Shown: positions 33,375-44,025, counted from the first letter of the stretch. The stretch is DNA of 64,000 nucleotides from Flavobacterium azooxidireducens (GCF_023195775.1 NZ_CP096205.1:2232001-2296000); one strand, 5' to 3'. Numbers and translations: made by a program. Notes: generated from the sequence alone by a model not told the origin.

Positions 33375-33992
33375 ATGTCTGGGTTAATTGGAAAAAAAAT
33401 CGGCATGACTAGCATTTTCGACGAGAACGGGAAAAATATTCCTTGCACCGTGATTGAAGCAGGTCCATGTGTCGTTACCCAAGTCAGAACCAAAGCGGTT
33501 GACGGGTATGAAGCGTTTCAGCTTGGTTTCGATGACAAAACAGAAAAACACGCAACTAAAGCGGCCGTAGGTCACTTTAAAAAAGCGGGAACTTCTGCTA
33601 AGAAAAAAGTCGTTGAATTCCAAGATTTTGAAACAGAGTATAAATTAGGTGATTTAGTCACTGTAGATCAATTCAGCGAAGGAGAATTCGTTGATGTACA
33701 AGGAGTATCTAAAGGTAAAGGTTTCCAAGGAGTTGTAAAACGTCACGGTTTTGGTGGTGTTGGACAAGCTACTCACGGACAACATAACCGATTAAGAGCA
33801 CCAGGTTCTGTAGGAGCTTCTTCTTATCCATCTAGAGTATTCAAAGGAATGCGTATGGCAGGAAGAATGGGAGGAGACAATGTAACAATTCAAAACCTTA
33901 GAGTTTTAAAAGTAGTAGCAGACAAAAATTTGTTATTAGTTAAAGGATGCGTTCCTGGACACAAAAACTCTTATGTAATCATTCAGAAGTAA
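33375..33992 (+). CDS. rplC: 50S ribosomal protein L3
   Basis: The 205-residue L3 binds near the peptidyl transferase centre. Opening [19 protein letters not shown] and the loop [21 protein letters not shown], followed by [24 protein letters not shown], are standard. The stop codon overlaps the rplD ATG by one base (TAATG), which suggests translational coupling. Confidence 0.97.
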   Translation: MSGLIGKKIGMTSIFDENGKNIPCTVIEAGPCVVTQVRTKAVDGYEAFQLGFDDKTEKHATKAAVGHFKKAGTSAKKKVVEFQDFETEYKLGDLVTVDQFSEGEFVDVQGVSKGKGFQGVVKRHGFGGVGQATHGQHNRLRAPGSVGASSYPSRVFKGMRMAGRMGGDNVTIQNLRVLKVVADKNLLLVKGCVPGHKNSYVIIQK

Positions 33993-34621
33993 TGGAAGTA
34001 AAAGTTTTAGATATCAACGGAAAAGAAACAGGCAGAAAAGTTCAACTTTCTGACGCTGTTTTCGCTATCGAGCCTAATAAACATGCTATCTATCTTGATG
34101 TAAAGCAATATCTTGCCAACCAAAGACAAGGTACTCACAAAGCAAAAGAGAGAGCAGAAGTAACAGGAAGTACTCGAAAAATTAAGAAACAAAAAGGAAC
34201 GGGTACAGCTCGTGCCGGTAGTATTAAGAATCCATTGTTCAAAGGTGGAGGTAGAGTTTTCGGTCCAAGACCAAGAAGCTATTCTTTCAAATTGAACAAA
34301 ACTTTAAAAAGATTAGCTCGTAAATCGGCCTTCTCTCAAAAAGTAAAAGATTCAGAATTAGTAGTAGTTGAAGATTTTAATTTTGAAACACCAAGCACTA
34401 AGAATTTTATTACAGTTCTGAAAGCCTTAGGGTTAGAAAATAAAAAATCTTTAATTGTGTTGGGTGATACAAATAAAAATGTATATTTGTCGTCACGCAA
34501 TTTAAAGGCTTCTAATGTGGTAACTAGCTCAGAATTAAGTACTTATGCGATTTTAAACGCAAATAAATTAGTGCTTTTAGAGAGTTCTTTAGAAGGAATT
34601 GAAGAAAATTTAAGTAAATAA
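33992..34621 (+). CDS. rplD: 50S ribosomal protein L4
   Basis: A 209-residue protein starting at ATG 33992 ([19 protein letters not shown]); an upstream in-frame start inside rplC is rejected. The tunnel loop region [33 protein letters not shown] is conserved, and the C-terminal [28 protein letters not shown] is typical. In E. coli L4 regulates the S10 operon; no such leader was recognised here except possibly the 33280 hairpin. Confidence 0.96.
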   Translation: MEVKVLDINGKETGRKVQLSDAVFAIEPNKHAIYLDVKQYLANQRQGTHKAKERAEVTGSTRKIKKQKGTGTARAGSIKNPLFKGGGRVFGPRPRSYSFKLNKTLKRLARKSAFSQKVKDSELVVVEDFNFETPSTKNFITVLKALGLENKKSLIVLGDTNKNVYLSSRNLKASNVVTSSELSTYAILNANKLVLLESSLEGIEENLSK

Positions 34622-34627
34622 TAGGCC

Positions 34628-34918
34628 ATGAGTATCATAATTAAACCTATCATAACTGAAAAAATCACGAAGCAAAGTGAATTAAACAATCGTTATGGTT
34701 TTGTAGTGGACAAGAAAGCAAACAAAATTCAAATCAGAAATGCTGTGGAAGCAGCTTATGGAGTGAAAATTATTGCTATCAACACTATGAATGTTAGACC
34801 AGACCGTTCTGTAAAATATACTAAAAGTGGAATGATTAGTGCTAAAACGAATTCTTTCAAGAAAGCAATCGTACAAGTACAAGAAGGAGAAACAATTGAT
34901 TTTTACAACAATATCTAA
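34628..34918 (+). CDS. rplW: 50S ribosomal protein L23
   Basis: The 96-residue L23 sits at the tunnel exit and contacts SRP and trigger factor. MSIIIKPIITEKITKQSELNNRYGFVVDKKANKIQIRNAVE and the extended KIIAINTMNVRPDRSVKYTKSG loop match the family. It lies six bases after rplD and six before rplB. Confidence 0.96.
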   Translation: MSIIIKPIITEKITKQSELNNRYGFVVDKKANKIQIRNAVEAAYGVKIIAINTMNVRPDRSVKYTKSGMISAKTNSFKKAIVQVQEGETIDFYNNI

Positions 34919-34924
34919 TAAGAA

Positions 34925-35749
34925 ATGTCAGTTAGAAAATTAAAACCTATTACCCCGGGTCAGCGTTTTAGAGTTGTGAATGGTTTTGACGCCATCACGA
35001 CTGATAAGCCGGAAAAGTCATTATTGGCACCGAAAAATAACTCAGGAGGTAGAAATAGTCAAGGAAAAATGACCATGCGTTACACAGGCGGTGGTCACAA
35101 ACAAAAGTATCGTATCATTGATTTCAAAAGAACTAAAGTAGGAATTCCTGCTACAGTTAAATCAATTGAGTATGATCCAAACAGAACAGCATTTATCGCT
35201 TTGTTAGCTTATGCAGATGGTGCTAAAACCTATGTGATTGCACAAAACGGTTTAAATGTTGGTCAAACAGTAACTTCAGGTGAAGAAGCATCTCCGGAAA
35301 TCGGAAATGCACTTCCTTTAAGTAAAATTCCATTAGGAACTGTAATTTCTTGTATTGAGTTACGTCCGGGTCAAGGAGCTATCATTGCTCGTTCGGCCGG
35401 AACATTTGCTCAATTAATGGCAAGAGATGGAAAATATGCCACTATCAAAATGCCTTCTGGCGAAACAAGATTAATCTTGTTGACTTGTATGGCTACTATT
35501 GGTGCAGTGTCTAACTCAGATCATCAGTTGATTGTTTCCGGTAAAGCCGGTAGATCAAGATGGTTAGGAAGAAGACCAAGAACAAGACCAGTTGCAATGA
35601 ACCCTGTCGATCACCCAATGGGTGGAGGTGAAGGACGTTCTTCTGGAGGTCACCCACGCTCTAGAAACGGTATTCCTGCAAAAGGATACAGAACCCGTTC
35701 TAAAGTGAGCCCAAGTAATAAGTATATTGTTGAACGCAGAAAGAAATAA
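34925..35749 (+). CDS. rplB: 50S ribosomal protein L2
   Basis: The 274-residue L2 is needed for subunit joining and peptidyl transfer. The conserved [26 protein letters not shown] and the C-terminal [25 protein letters not shown] segment (with the catalytically important His) are intact. It ends [11 protein letters not shown]. Confidence 0.97.
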   Translation: MSVRKLKPITPGQRFRVVNGFDAITTDKPEKSLLAPKNNSGGRNSQGKMTMRYTGGGHKQKYRIIDFKRTKVGIPATVKSIEYDPNRTAFIALLAYADGAKTYVIAQNGLNVGQTVTSGEEASPEIGNALPLSKIPLGTVISCIELRPGQGAIIARSAGTFAQLMARDGKYATIKMPSGETRLILLTCMATIGAVSNSDHQLIVSGKAGRSRWLGRRPRTRPVAMNPVDHPMGGGEGRSSGGHPRSRNGIPAKGYRTRSKVSPSNKYIVERRKK

Positions 35750-35759
35750 TTAGATAGAC

Positions 35760-36038
35760 ATGGCACGTTCATTAAAAAAAGGACCATTTGTACATTACAA
35801 ATTAGATAAAAAAGTTCTAGAGAATATCGAGAAATCAAACAAAGCAGTGATCAAAACTTGGTCAAGAGCTTCAATGATTACACCGGACTTCGTAGGACAA
35901 ACTATCGCAGTACACAATGGTCGTCAGTTTGTTCCAGTTTATGTAACTGAAAACATGGTAGGACACAAGTTAGGAGAATTTTCACCAACAAGATCATTTA
36001 GAGGTCATGCCGGTGCTAAAAATAAAGGTAAAAAATAA
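35760..36038 (+). CDS. rpsS: 30S ribosomal protein S19
   Basis: A 92-residue head protein: [21 protein letters not shown], then [54 protein letters not shown], near-universal S19 sequence. It lies between rplB and rplV with gaps of 10 and 6 bases. Confidence 0.97.
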   Translation: MARSLKKGPFVHYKLDKKVLENIEKSNKAVIKTWSRASMITPDFVGQTIAVHNGRQFVPVYVTENMVGHKLGEFSPTRSFRGHAGAKNKGKK

Positions 36039-36044
36039 GAAGCA

Positions 36045-36455
36045 ATGGGAGTTCGTAAAAGAGAAACAGCAGATGCGAGAAAAGAGGCTAATAAGTCTAT
36101 AGCTTTCGCGAAATTGAATAACTGCCCTACTTCACCTAGAAAAATGCGCTTGGTTGCAGACTTGGTAAGAGGTCAGAAAGTGGAAAGAGCACTAAATTTA
36201 TTACGATTTAGTCAAAAAGAAGCTTCAAGAAAACTAGAGAAATTGTTGTTATCAGCTATCGCCAACTGGCAAGCTAAAAACGCAGAAGCTAGTATTGAAG
36301 AAGCAGCTTTATTTATAAAAGAGATCAGAGTTGACGGTGGAATGATGTTAAAAAGACTTCGTCCGGCTCCTCAAGGTCGTGCACACAGAATCAGAAAACG
36401 TTCAAATCACGTTACAATCGTGCTTGGAGCTAGTAATAACACACAAAGCAATTAA
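36045..36455 (+). CDS. rplV: 50S ribosomal protein L22
   Basis: The 136-residue L22 lines the exit tunnel. The [30 protein letters not shown] core and the C-terminal hairpin [28 protein letters not shown] are complete. The N-terminal extension [17 protein letters not shown] is usual in this phylum. Confidence 0.96.
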   Translation: MGVRKRETADARKEANKSIAFAKLNNCPTSPRKMRLVADLVRGQKVERALNLLRFSQKEASRKLEKLLLSAIANWQAKNAEASIEEAALFIKEIRVDGGMMLKRLRPAPQGRAHRIRKRSNHVTIVLGASNNTQSN

Positions 36456-36463
36456 TAAATAAG

Positions 36464-37213
36464 ATGGGACAAAAGACAAATCCAATAGGAAACAGACTTG
36501 GGATCATCAGAGGATGGGATTCAAACTGGTATGGTGGAAATGATTACGGTGATAAAATTGCCGAAGATTATAAAATCAGAAAGTACATCCATGCTCGTTT
36601 ATCAAAAGCTAGTGTATCAAAAGTAATCATCGAGAGAACTTTAAAACTTGTAACCGTTACTATCACTACAGCCAGACCTGGTATTATTATCGGAAAAGGT
36701 GGACAAGAGGTAGACAAGTTGAAAGAAGAACTTAAGAAAATTACTGACAAAGAGGTTCAAATTAACATCTTTGAAATTAAAAGACCTGAGTTAGATGCTT
36801 ATTTAGTTGCAACAAGTATCGCTCGTCAAATCGAAAGCCGTATTTCATACAGAAGAGCTATTAAAATGGCTATCGCAGCAGCAATGCGTATGAATGCAGA
36901 AGGTATTAAAGTTTTGATTTCCGGTCGTTTGAATGGTGCTGAAATGGCTCGTTCAGAAGGTTTCAAAGAAGGTAGAATTCCTCTATCAACTTTCAGAGCC
37001 GACATTGATTATGCTTTGGCTGAAGCTCACACTACGTATGGTAGAATGGGTATCAAAGTATGGATCATGAAAGGTGAAGTTTACGGAAAGAGAGATCTTT
37101 CTCCATTAGTAGGCATGGACAAAAAACAAGCCGGTGGTGGTGGTAACAAAGGTGGTGATGCTCCAAGAGGAGGAAAACCAAACGGAAAATCAAACCCACG
37201 TAAAAGAAAGTAA
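36464..37213 (+). CDS. rpsC: 30S ribosomal protein S3
   Basis: The 249-residue S3 has the type II KH domain ([23 protein letters not shown]) and the C-terminal domain with [55 protein letters not shown] Gly/Lys-rich tail ([12 protein letters not shown], ending [10 protein letters not shown]) is a lineage extension. S3 helps form the mRNA entry helicase site. Confidence 0.97.
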   Translation: MGQKTNPIGNRLGIIRGWDSNWYGGNDYGDKIAEDYKIRKYIHARLSKASVSKVIIERTLKLVTVTITTARPGIIIGKGGQEVDKLKEELKKITDKEVQINIFEIKRPELDAYLVATSIARQIESRISYRRAIKMAIAAAMRMNAEGIKVLISGRLNGAEMARSEGFKEGRIPLSTFRADIDYALAEAHTTYGRMGIKVWIMKGEVYGKRDLSPLVGMDKKQAGGGGNKGGDAPRGGKPNGKSNPRKRK

Positions 37214-37232
37214 TTTTTTAAATTAAAGAAAA

Positions 37233-37652
37233 ATGTTACAGCCTAAAAGAACAAAATACCGTAAGGTACAAAAAGGTAGAATGAAAGGTGATTCTCAAAG
37301 AGGTCACGAGCTTTCAAATGGGATGTTCGGAATAAAATCAATGGATTCTTCGTTCTTAACTTCACGTCAAATCGAAGCAGCTCGTATTGCAGCTACTCGT
37401 TTTATGAAAAGAGAGGGACAATTATGGATCAAAATTTTCCCGGATAAACCAATCACTAAGAAGCCTCTTGAAGTACGTATGGGTAAAGGTAAAGGTGCAG
37501 TTGAATATTGGGCTGCCGTTGTTAAACCCGGAAGAATTATGTTTGAAGTAGGAGGAGTACCTTTGGCAGTTGCAAAAGAAGCGTTACGCTTAGCAGCCCA
37601 AAAGCTTCCTGTAAAAACTAAGTTTGTAGTTGCTAGAGATTTCGAAGCATAA
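37233..37652 (+). CDS. rplP: 50S ribosomal protein L16
   Basis: A 139-residue A-site protein: [19 protein letters not shown] start, then [55 protein letters not shown]. The Arg in KFVVARDF ends the core. It is followed by rpmC 13 bases later. Confidence 0.97.
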   Translation: MLQPKRTKYRKVQKGRMKGDSQRGHELSNGMFGIKSMDSSFLTSRQIEAARIAATRFMKREGQLWIKIFPDKPITKKPLEVRMGKGKGAVEYWAAVVKPGRIMFEVGGVPLAVAKEALRLAAQKLPVKTKFVVARDFEA

Positions 37653-37665
37653 TCTTATATACATT

Positions 37666-37857
37666 ATGAAACAATCAGAAATTATAAGTCTATCTGTAGC
37701 TGAGTTACAAGAACAACTTAGTCAGTCAAGAAAAACGTATGCCGACCTAAAAACGACTCATACTATATCTCCAATTCAAAATCCGCTTCAAATTAGAGCG
37801 ATGAGAAGAACAATTGCGAGATTAGTTACTGAGCTAAGTAAAAGAGAGTTACAATAA
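37666..37857 (+). CDS. rpmC: 50S ribosomal protein L29
   Basis: The 63-residue two-helix protein at the tunnel exit starts at ATG 37666 (MKQSEIISLSVAELQEQLSQ); the 12-codon upstream extension overlaps rplP and is rejected. The NPLQIRAMRRTIARLVTELSKRE end is diagnostic. Confidence 0.95.
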   Translation: MKQSEIISLSVAELQEQLSQSRKTYADLKTTHTISPIQNPLQIRAMRRTIARLVTELSKRELQ

Positions 37858-37874
37858 TTGTATTCTGCTGAAAG

Positions 37875-38135
37875 ATGGAAGAAAAAAGAAATTTAAGAAA
37901 AGAGAGAATTGGTGTAGTTACTAGCAACAAAATGGAGAAATCTATCGTTGTTTCTGAAACAAGAAAAGTAAAACACCCATTATACGGTAAGTTCGTGTTA
38001 AAAACAAAGAAATACGTTGCACACGACGAAACAAACGACTGTAACATTGGAGACACTGTAAGAATTAGCGAAACGCGTCCTTTAAGTAAGTTAAAATGTT
38101 GGAGATTAGTTGAAATCATTGAAAGAGCGAAGTAA
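37875..38135 (+). CDS. rpsQ: 30S ribosomal protein S17
   Basis: An 86-residue OB-fold protein: [76 protein letters not shown] matches S17 throughout. It lies two bases before rplN. Confidence 0.96.
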   Translation: MEEKRNLRKERIGVVTSNKMEKSIVVSETRKVKHPLYGKFVLKTKKYVAHDETNDCNIGDTVRISETRPLSKLKCWRLVEIIERAK

Positions 38136-38137
38136 TT

Positions 38138-38506
38138 ATGGTACAACAGGAATCTAGATTAAAAGTAGCAGATAACACTGGAGCAAAAGAAGTTTTGACT
38201 ATCCGTGTTTTAGGAGGAACGAAACGTCGTTATGCCTCTGTTGGAGATAAAATTGTAGTGTCAATAAAAGACGCAACACCAAACGGAAACGTAAAAAAAG
38301 GTGCTGTATCTACTGCAGTTGTTGTACGAACCAAAAAAGAAGTGAGAAGAGCTGATGGATCTTATATCCGTTTTGACGATAACGCATGTGTATTGTTAAA
38401 CGCGGCAGGTGAAATGAGAGGTACTCGTGTTTTTGGTCCGGTTGCAAGAGAACTTCGTGAAAAACAATTCATGAAAATTGTATCATTAGCACCTGAAGTG
38501 CTTTAA
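38138..38506 (+). CDS. rplN: 50S ribosomal protein L14
   Basis: The 122-residue L14 begins [20 protein letters not shown] and ends with the [23 protein letters not shown] signature. It forms part of the intersubunit bridge B8. Confidence 0.97.
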
Positions 38507-38514
38507 TTCGATTG

Positions 38515-38832
38515 ATGATGACAAAATTAAAAATTAAATCAGGAGACATTGTAAAAGTTATCGCAGGTGACCATAAGGGTACTGAAGGTAAAGTTTTACG
38601 TGTTTTTGTAGATGCAAATAAAGCGATTGTTGAAGGTACAAACATGGTTTCAGTTCACACTAAACCAAGTGCAAAAAACCCTCAAGGTGGAATCGTAAAG
38701 AAAGAAGCTCCTATTCAAATATCAAACTTGTCTTTAATTGATCCAAAGTCAAAAAAAGCAACAAAAGTTGGATATAAAGTAGAAGGAGATAAGAAAGTAA
38801 GATTTTCAAAAAAATCTAATCAAGTATTATAG
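38515..38832 (+). CDS. rplX: 50S ribosomal protein L24
   Basis: About 105 residues; an assembly initiator with the KOW motif [25 protein letters not shown]. Two adjacent ATG codons (38515, 38518) can start it; a TTG at 38512 is unlikely. It ends two bases before rplE. Confidence 0.95.
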   Translation: MMTKLKIKSGDIVKVIAGDHKGTEGKVLRVFVDANKAIVEGTNMVSVHTKPSAKNPQGGIVKKEAPIQISNLSLIDPKSKKATKVGYKVEGDKKVRFSKKSNQVL

Positions 38833-38834
38833 TA

Positions 38835-39386
38835 ATGGCTTATATCCCTAGACTAAAAGAAGAATATAGAAGCAGAGTTATTCCTGCTTTGAAAGAAGAG
38901 TTCGGTTACAAAAACGTAATGCAAGTTCCAAAACTTGAAAAAATCGTTTTAAGCCGTGGTGTCGGAGCTGCTGTATCAGACAAGAAATTGGTTGATTATG
39001 CAGTAGACGAGTTGACAAAAATCACAGGTCAAAAAGCTTTAGCTACTATTTCTAAGAAAGACGTTGCTGCCTTTAAATTAAGAAAAGGTATGCCAATTGG
39101 AGCTAAAGTAACTTTACGTGGTGAAAGAATGTATGAATTCTTAGATAGATTGATTACATCTTCATTACCTCGTGTAAGAGATTTTGGTGGAATCAAAGCA
39201 ACTGGTTTTGACGGAAGAGGTAATTACAATCTTGGTGTTTTAGAGCAAATCATTTTCCCGGAAATTGATATTGACAAAGTAAACAAAATTTCAGGAATGG
39301 ATATTACTTTTGTAACAACGGCTAAAACCGACAAAGAAGCAAAATCATTATTAGCAGAATTAGGATTACCTTTTAAAAAGAATTAA
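38835..39386 (+). CDS. rplE: 50S ribosomal protein L5
   Basis: The 183-residue 5S rRNA binder has [45 protein letters not shown] and [23 protein letters not shown], all standard. It lies between rplX and rpsN in the spc operon. Confidence 0.97.
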   Translation: MAYIPRLKEEYRSRVIPALKEEFGYKNVMQVPKLEKIVLSRGVGAAVSDKKLVDYAVDELTKITGQKALATISKKDVAAFKLRKGMPIGAKVTLRGERMYEFLDRLITSSLPRVRDFGGIKATGFDGRGNYNLGVLEQIIFPEIDIDKVNKISGMDITFVTTAKTDKEAKSLLAELGLPFKKN

Positions 39387-39389
39387 GAT

Positions 39390-39659
39390 ATGGCTAAAGA
39401 ATCAATGAAAGCCCGCGAGGTAAAAAGACAAAAAGCGGTAGACAAGTATGCTGAAAAAAGAAAAGCTTTATTAGAAGCTGGTGATTATGAAGGCTTACAA
39501 AAATTACCGAGAAATGCTTCTCCGGTTCGTTTACACAATCGTTGTAAATTAACAGGAAGACCAAGAGGGTATATGAGACAATTCGGTCTTTCACGTGTAA
39601 CATTTCGTGAAATGGCTAACCAAGGATTAATTCCAGGAGTAAAGAAAGCTAGCTGGTAG
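39390..39659 (+). CDS. rpsN: 30S ribosomal protein S14, zinc-free form
   Basis: The 89-residue S14 is the long type without the CxxC pairs; the only Cys is in [29 protein letters not shown]. It is therefore zinc-independent, like the single-Cys L36 downstream. The start is [16 protein letters not shown] structured 139-base gap follows before rpsH. Confidence 0.96.
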   Translation: MAKESMKAREVKRQKAVDKYAEKRKALLEAGDYEGLQKLPRNASPVRLHNRCKLTGRPRGYMRQFGLSRVTFREMANQGLIPGVKKASW

Positions 39660-39675
39660 TTAGTTTATTTCAGCA

Positions 39676-39778
39676 GATAATTGTACATTTGCCAGCTTTT
39701 AGCAGGTAACGTACAATTATCTTCTTTAAAAATGAGTTTAATGGTTTCAGGTTCAGCGGAATAGTTCCTCTGAAAACC
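39676..39778 (+). promoter_or_regulatory. Two-hairpin leader before rpsH (S8), candidate autoregulatory RNA
   Basis: The only large gap inside the spc operon (39660-39798). Hairpin 1: GATAATTGTAC (39676-39686) pairs perfectly with GTACAATTATC (39711-39721), with an inner TTGCC.GC / GC.GGTAA stem. Hairpin 2: GGTTT (39743-39747), CAG, GGAA pair with TTCC, CTG, AAACC (39774-39778), with asymmetric internal loops. The TACATTTG at 39684-39691 also fits a -7 promoter box, so an internal promoter is an alternative reading. Confidence 0.6.
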
Positions 39779-39798
39779 GTTGCCAAAATTTTATAAAT

Positions 39799-40197
39799 AT
39801 GTATACAGATCCTATTGCAGATTATCTAACAAGAGTTAGAAACGCAGTAATGGCTAATCACAAAGTGGTTGAAATTCCTGCTTCTAACCTTAAAAAAGAA
39901 ATCACAAAGATTTTATTCGATCAAGGTTATATCCTAAGTTACAAGTTTGATGACAGTTCTGTTCAAGGAACAATCAAAATCGCACTTAAGTACGACAAAG
40001 TTACTAAAGAGCCGGTAATTAGAGATATCCAAAGAATTAGTAAACCAGGTTTACGTAAGTACGCAGGTTCTTCTAACCTACCTAGAATCCTTAACGGATT
40101 AGGAATTGCTATTGTTTCAACTTCAAAAGGTCTTATGACCGGAAAACAAGCGAAACAATTGAATGTTGGTGGAGAAGTAATTTGTTACGTATACTAA
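39799..40197 (+). CDS. rpsH: 30S ribosomal protein S8
   Basis: The 132-residue S8 is a primary binder of 16S helix 21 and, in E. coli, the repressor of the spc operon. [21 protein letters not shown] at the start and [36 protein letters not shown] at the end are diagnostic. The structured leader just upstream makes autogenous control plausible here as well. Confidence 0.97.
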   Translation: MYTDPIADYLTRVRNAVMANHKVVEIPASNLKKEITKILFDQGYILSYKFDDSSVQGTIKIALKYDKVTKEPVIRDIQRISKPGLRKYAGSSNLPRILNGLGIAIVSTSKGLMTGKQAKQLNVGGEVICYVY

Positions 40198-40213
40198 TAA
40201 ACAAGACTGAACG

Positions 40214-40756
40214 ATGTCAAGAATAGGTAAAAATCCAGTTGAAATTCCATCAGGCGTTACGTTAGAAGTTAACGAAGGTGTAATTACAGTAAAAGGAAAA
40301 TTAGGTCAACTAACACAGGAGTTTTCGGACGTAACTGTAAAAGTTGAAGACGGTCAAGTATTGGTGGAAAGATCATCTGACCACAAAGATCATAGAGCTA
40401 AACATGGTTTATACAGATCATTAATCAGTAACATGATTAACGGTGTATCAAACGGTTTTACAAAAGAATTAGAGTTAGTAGGGGTAGGGTACAGAGCTTC
40501 TAATCAAGGTCAAAAATTAGATCTTGCATTAGGATTTTCTCACAATATCATTTTAGAAATTGCTCCAGAAGTAAAATTGGAAACAGTTTCAGAAAAAGGT
40601 AAGAACCCAATCGTTAAACTAACCTCTCACGATAAACAACTTTTAGGTCAGGTTGCCGCTAAAATTAGAGGTTTCCGTCGTCCAGAACCTTACAAAGGAA
40701 AAGGAGTTAAATTCGTAGGTGAAGTATTAAGAAGAAAAGCAGGTAAATCAGCTTAA
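40214..40756 (+). CDS. rplF: 50S ribosomal protein L6
   Basis: The 180-residue L6 consists of two tandem alpha/beta domains: MSRIGKNPVEIPSGVTLEV and GVGYRASNQGQKLDLALGFSH. The signature PEPYKGKGVKFVGEVLRRKAGK is at the C-terminus. It lies between rpsH and rplR. Confidence 0.97.
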   Translation: MSRIGKNPVEIPSGVTLEVNEGVITVKGKLGQLTQEFSDVTVKVEDGQVLVERSSDHKDHRAKHGLYRSLISNMINGVSNGFTKELELVGVGYRASNQGQKLDLALGFSHNIILEIAPEVKLETVSEKGKNPIVKLTSHDKQLLGQVAAKIRGFRRPEPYKGKGVKFVGEVLRRKAGKSA

Positions 40757-40768
40757 AAAAGTAAGATT

Positions 40769-41122
40769 ATGTCATTAACAAAATCTGATAGAAGACAGAG
40801 AATTAAGTTCAGAATTAGAAAGATTGTAAGCGGAACTGCTACTAAACCAAGACTTTCTGTATTCAGAAGCAACAAAGAAATCTACGCACAATTAGTAGAC
40901 GACTTAAACGGAGTAACTATTTTGGCCGCTTCCTCTAGAGATAAAGGAGTAGATTCAAAAGGAACAAACGTTGAAGTAGCTAACGCAGTAGGAAAACTAG
41001 TTGCTGAAAAAGCATTGAAAGCTGGTATAGATACAGTAACTTTCGACAGAGGAGGATACTTATACCACGGTCGTATTAAATCATTAGCAGAAGGAGCGAG
41101 AGCTGCCGGACTTAAATTCTAA
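40769..41122 (+). CDS. rplR: 50S ribosomal protein L18
   Basis: A 117-residue 5S rRNA-binding protein: [22 protein letters not shown] and the C-terminal [26 protein letters not shown] are typical. It lies six bases before rpsE. Confidence 0.97.
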   Translation: MSLTKSDRRQRIKFRIRKIVSGTATKPRLSVFRSNKEIYAQLVDDLNGVTILAASSRDKGVDSKGTNVEVANAVGKLVAEKALKAGIDTVTFDRGGYLYHGRIKSLAEGARAAGLKF

Positions 41123-41128
41123 GAAATT

Positions 41129-41653
41129 ATGTATAACAAATACAAAAATGTAGAGTTAGTAAAACCTAGTGGTCTTGAATTAAAAGATCGTTTGGTAAGT
41201 GTAAATCGTGTTACCAAAGTAACAAAAGGTGGTAGAGCATTTGGTTTTTCTGCTATTGTTGTGGTAGGTGATGAAAACGGAGTAGTTGGACACGGATTAG
41301 GAAAATCTAAAGACGTATCAGAAGCAATCGCTAAGGCTGTGGAAGATGCTAAGAAAAATTTAGTAAAAATTCCTCTAAGTGGACAATCAGTTCCTCACGA
41401 ACAAAAAGGAAAATTTGGTGGAGCTCGTGTATTCTTAATGCCTGCATCTCACGGTACAGGAGTTATTGCTGGTGGTGCTGTTCGTTCGGTACTTGAATCA
41501 GTAGGAATTCACGATGTATTATCAAAATCTCAAGGATCTTCAAACCCTCACAACGTAGTAAAAGCAACTTTTGATGCTTTACTTCAAATGAGAAGTGCTT
41601 ACACAGTGTCTAAGCAAAGAGGAATTTCTTTAGAGAAAGTATTTAAAGGTTAA
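41129..41653 (+). CDS. rpsE: 30S ribosomal protein S5
   Basis: The 174-residue S5 has the double-stranded RNA-binding half ([46 protein letters not shown]) and the [41 protein letters not shown] domain, both intact. It contributes to decoding fidelity. Confidence 0.97.
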   Translation: MYNKYKNVELVKPSGLELKDRLVSVNRVTKVTKGGRAFGFSAIVVVGDENGVVGHGLGKSKDVSEAIAKAVEDAKKNLVKIPLSGQSVPHEQKGKFGGARVFLMPASHGTGVIAGGAVRSVLESVGIHDVLSKSQGSSNPHNVVKATFDALLQMRSAYTVSKQRGISLEKVFKG

Positions 41654-41667
41654 TATACAAGGAAATT

Positions 41668-41850
41668 ATGTCAAAGATTTTAGTAAAACAAGTAAAAAGT
41701 CAAATCAACTGTCCTCTAACTCAAAAGAGAACATTGGTTTCTTTGGGTCTTAAAAGATTAGGACAAGTAGTAGAGCATGAAAATTCATCTGCTATCCTTG
41801 GTATGGTAAATAAAGTTAAACACTTAGTTTCTGTAGAAGAAACTAAATAA
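41668..41850 (+). CDS. rpmD: 50S ribosomal protein L30
   Basis: A 60-residue protein: ILVKQVKSQINCPLTQKRTLVSLGLKRLGQVVEHENSSAILGMVNKVKHLV fits the short bacterial L30. It is correctly placed between rpsE and rplO. Confidence 0.94.
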   Translation: MSKILVKQVKSQINCPLTQKRTLVSLGLKRLGQVVEHENSSAILGMVNKVKHLVSVEETK

Positions 41851-41861
41851 CACTATTCAAA

Positions 41862-42314
41862 ATGAATTTAAGTAACTTACAACCAGCTGAAGGTTCAACA
41901 CACAATCAAAATAAAAGATTAGGTAGAGGAGAAGGTTCTGGAAAAGGTGGTACTGCGTCACGTGGTCACAAAGGAGCAAAATCTCGTTCTGGTTATTCTA
42001 AAAAGATTGGTTTTGAAGGTGGTCAAATGCCACTTCAAAGACGTGTGCCTAAGTTCGGATTTAAAAATATCAATAGAGTAGATTATCAAGGAATTAACCT
42101 TGATACTTTACAAGCTTTAGTGGATAATGGTACAGTAACTGATACAGTAGATTTCTCTGTAATCATCGAAAACCGTTTGGCTACTAAAAACGAATTGGTA
42201 AAAGTATTAGGTCGAGGTGAATTAAAAGCGAAATTAAAAGTAACCGCTCACAAATTTACAGCAACTGCCAAAGCCGCTATCGAAGCTGCAGGTGGAGAAG
42301 CTGTAACATTATAA
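41862..42314 (+). CDS. rplO: 50S ribosomal protein L15
   Basis: The 150-residue assembly protein has the glycine-rich N-terminus (NKRLGRGEGSGKGGTASRGHKGAKSRSG) and the C-terminal VTAHKFTATAKAAIEAAGGEA motif. It is followed 12 bases later by secY. Confidence 0.97.
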   Translation: MNLSNLQPAEGSTHNQNKRLGRGEGSGKGGTASRGHKGAKSRSGYSKKIGFEGGQMPLQRRVPKFGFKNINRVDYQGINLDTLQALVDNGTVTDTVDFSVIIENRLATKNELVKVLGRGELKAKLKVTAHKFTATAKAAIEAAGGEAVTL

Positions 42315-42326
42315 TTTACTGACTGT

Positions 42327-43673
42327 ATGAAGAAATTTTTTGAAACACTCGCAAACGTATGGAAGATCGAAGAACTTAAGAATAGAATTCTTATCACTCT
42401 TGGGTTACTTTTAGTTTACCGTTTTGGAGCACAGGTTACTTTACCCGGTATAGACGCCACTAAATTAGAAGGTTTGTCTGCTCAAACAGATCAAGGAATT
42501 GGATCAATTCTTAATATGTTTACCGGTGGGGCATTCTCTCAAGCATCCGTTTTTGCTTTGGGAATTATGCCTTACATTTCTGCATCTATTGTGGTGCAAT
42601 TAATGGGAATTGCAGTTCCATATTTACAAAAACTGCAAAAGGACGGTGAGAGTGGAAGAAAGAAAATTAATCAAATTACACGTTGGTTAACAATTGCAAT
42701 CACGTTGGTACAAGGTCCGGGTTATATCTATAACCTATACAGAACTTTACCTGGTGATGCATTTTTATTAGGATTTAATTCCTTCTCGTTCTTATTCTCA
42801 GCAGTTCTTATCCTTGTTACAGGTACAATTTTTGCCATGTGGTTAGGAGAAAAAATTACTGATAAAGGTATTGGAAATGGAATCTCTTTATTAATTATGG
42901 TTGGTATTATTGCCCGTTTACCGGAAGCATTCATACAAGAATTCGTTTCAACTGTAACTAAAGATCAAGGTGGTCCTGTACTTTTAGTTTTCGAAATTAT
43001 ACTTTGGTTATTGATCATCGTTGCCAGCGTCCTATTGGTTATGGCAGTTAGAAAGATACCAGTACAATACGCCAGAAGAACTGCAGGTGGTGATTTTGAA
43101 CAAGATATGATGGGTGCAAACAGACAGTTTATTCCGTTAAAGCTTAATGCTTCAGGAGTTATGCCAATCATTTTTGCACAAGCTATCATGTTCATCCCAG
43201 CAGCAGTAGCCGGTTTATCTGATTCTGAAACAGCTCAATCCGTTACAGGAGCTTTCAGTGATATGTTCGGTTTATGGTACAACATTGTTTTTGCTTTATT
43301 AATTATTGTATTTACATACTTTTATACAGCAATCACAGTACCTACAAACAAAATGGCTGATGATTTAAAAAGAAGTGGTGGTTTTATACCGGGTATCAGA
43401 CCAGGATTGGAAACATCTGACTTTTTAGACAAAGTGATGTCTTTAATCACATTACCGGGTTCTATTTTCTTAGCTCTTATTGCAGTATTTCCTGCAGTAG
43501 TTGTTAACCTAATGGGAGTTCAACAGAACTGGGGAATGTTTTTTGGAGGTACATCCTTATTAATTATGGTTGGAGTTGCAATTGATACTATGCAACAAGT
43601 GAATTCATACTTGTTGAATAGACATTATGATGGTTTAATGAAATCAGGTAAAAATAGAAAAGCAGTAGCTTAA
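42327..43673 (+). CDS. secY: Protein translocase subunit SecY
   Basis: The 448-residue inner-membrane channel of the Sec system has ten membrane helices. The plug and first helix region ([24 protein letters not shown]), [15 protein letters not shown], and the cytoplasmic loop Arg motif in [10 protein letters not shown] are visible. It exports the many signal-peptide proteins of this window before T9SS or outer-membrane steps. It lies in its usual place after rplO. Confidence 0.97.
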   Translation: MKKFFETLANVWKIEELKNRILITLGLLLVYRFGAQVTLPGIDATKLEGLSAQTDQGIGSILNMFTGGAFSQASVFALGIMPYISASIVVQLMGIAVPYLQKLQKDGESGRKKINQITRWLTIAITLVQGPGYIYNLYRTLPGDAFLLGFNSFSFLFSAVLILVTGTIFAMWLGEKITDKGIGNGISLLIMVGIIARLPEAFIQEFVSTVTKDQGGPVLLVFEIILWLLIIVASVLLVMAVRKIPVQYARRTAGGDFEQDMMGANRQFIPLKLNASGVMPIIFAQAIMFIPAAVAGLSDSETAQSVTGAFSDMFGLWYNIVFALLIIVFTYFYTAITVPTNKMADDLKRSGGFIPGIRPGLETSDFLDKVMSLITLPGSIFLALIAVFPAVVVNLMGVQQNWGMFFGGTSLLIMVGVAIDTMQQVNSYLLNRHYDGLMKSGKNRKAVA

Positions 43674-43678
43674 TTTTT

Positions 43679-43894
43679 ATGGCAAAACAATCAGCAATAG
43701 AACAAGACGGATCAATCATTGAAGCATTATCAAATGCAATGTTCCGTGTAGAATTAGAAAATGGTCACGTAGTGATTGCTCATATTTCCGGTAAAATGCG
43801 TATGCATTACATCAAATTATTACCTGGTGATAAAGTGAAATTGGAAATGAGCCCTTACGACCTGACAAAAGCAAGAATTACTTATAGATATTAA
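43679..43894 (+). CDS. infA: Translation initiation factor IF-1
   Basis: A 71-residue OB-fold protein: [71 protein letters not shown] is a complete IF-1. It binds the ribosomal A site during initiation and is followed by rpmJ. Confidence 0.97.
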   Translation: MAKQSAIEQDGSIIEALSNAMFRVELENGHVVIAHISGKMRMHYIKLLPGDKVKLEMSPYDLTKARITYRY

Positions 43895-43906
43895 AGCTAT
43901 TTCACA

Positions 43907-44023
43907 ATGAAAGTAAGAGCATCAGTAAAGAAAAGAAGTGCCGAATGCGTAATCGTTCGCAGAAAAGGCAGATTGTACGTTATTAACAAAAAGAATCCTA
44001 GATTTAAACAAAGACAAGGATAA
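43907..44023 (+). CDS. rpmJ: 50S ribosomal protein L36, zinc-free form
   Basis: A short gene of 38 codons plus stop: [19 protein letters not shown], then [19 protein letters not shown]. The C-x2-C...H zinc ligands of the classical L36 are reduced to a single Cys, so this is the zinc-independent type. It is placed between infA and rpsM, three bases before rpsM, the universal arrangement. Confidence 0.96.
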   Translation: MKVRASVKKRSAECVIVRRKGRLYVINKKNPRFKQRQG

Positions 44024-44025
44024 TT

